Below are positions 15,229 through 15,368 of a DNA stretch of 15,368 bases, in pieces. This stretch comes from SpSt-77 sp049972045. Its GTDB lineage: Bacteria; Chloroflexota; Anaerolineae; B4-G1; DUEL01. The stretch spans positions 1 to 15,368 of the forward strand of contig JBMFKS010000073.1 in assembly GCA_049972045.1 (NCBI GenBank). Reading direction: 5' to 3'. The position numbers and the translations under genes are program-made. The notes under the pieces were generated by a model. The model had not been told where the DNA came from. It was given only the letters and a program-made list of their open reading frames with translations, and did not search any database. The stretch's first letter is position 1, and the number at the start of each line of letters is the position of its first letter.

Positions 15229-15368
15229 CCTATACGTCCTCTTGCGAGTTCGCAGAGACCTGTGGTTTTGGTAACCAGTCGGCAGGGCCATTTCACTGCG
15301 GCCCCCTCGGGCTCCGGCCGCGCGGGCCTTCACCCTACCGGGGCACCCCTTCTCCCGAAGTTACGGGG

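Overview
The window is GC-rich bacterial chromosome. gatB, bacterial-type 23S and 5S rRNA and bacterial Shine-Dalgarno sites establish Bacteria. Extracellular proteins with Thr-Pro linkers and PA14 domains, a TGS-linked uridine kinase and short dispersed repeats fit a thermophilic Chloroflexota lineage (Anaerolineae-like). That placement is inference from style and content, not from a tree.

Left part (1-4062, + strand): three closely spaced genes that may be one operon. They are the C-terminal part of a secreted alpha/beta-hydrolase esterase, a membrane protein that fuses a CPBP (Rce1/Abi-type) protease domain to a NUDIX hydrolase, and a TGS/SAD-like/uridine-kinase protein. A long perfect hairpin at 4101-4144 ends this group and also the converging gdh gene.

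Middle part (4182-10334, - strand): read in transcription order this is alr (alanine racemase), a class I/II aminotransferase, a DUF5674 protein, a small unrecognised helical protein that overlaps it by 4 bases, gatB (tRNA-dependent amidotransferase subunit B), and then gdh (glutamate dehydrogenase) behind its own promoter. Most of the recognised genes here handle amino acids or amino nitrogen. alr and the aminotransferase are separated by three perfect copies of a 33-bp repeat.

10335-10778 has no gene but carries an alr promoter, a 34-bp direct repeat and a 135-bp palindromic element. A secreted protein with two PA14 domains and a golvesin-like C-terminal domain follows on the + strand (10779-12092). 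Its terminator also serves the rRNA operon, which arrives from the other side.

Right part (12146-15368, - strand): the end of an rRNA operon, 5S and about 1.2 kb of mature 23S sequence. The 23S gene is the most notable part of the window. Three group I introns (387, 632 and 763 nt) sit at E. coli positions 1917, 1931 and 1951, leaving micro-exons of only 14 and 20 nt. Two introns carry single-motif LAGLIDADG homing endonuclease genes whose stop codons lie inside the P7 strand of the ribozyme. The third has no intact ORF. The introns at 1917 and 1931 have visibly related ribozyme cores, while the 1951 intron has a different P7 sequence but a related endonuclease. The splice sites were placed by exon continuity, the U.G pair at the 5' site, a terminal G, and P7 pairing read by eye.
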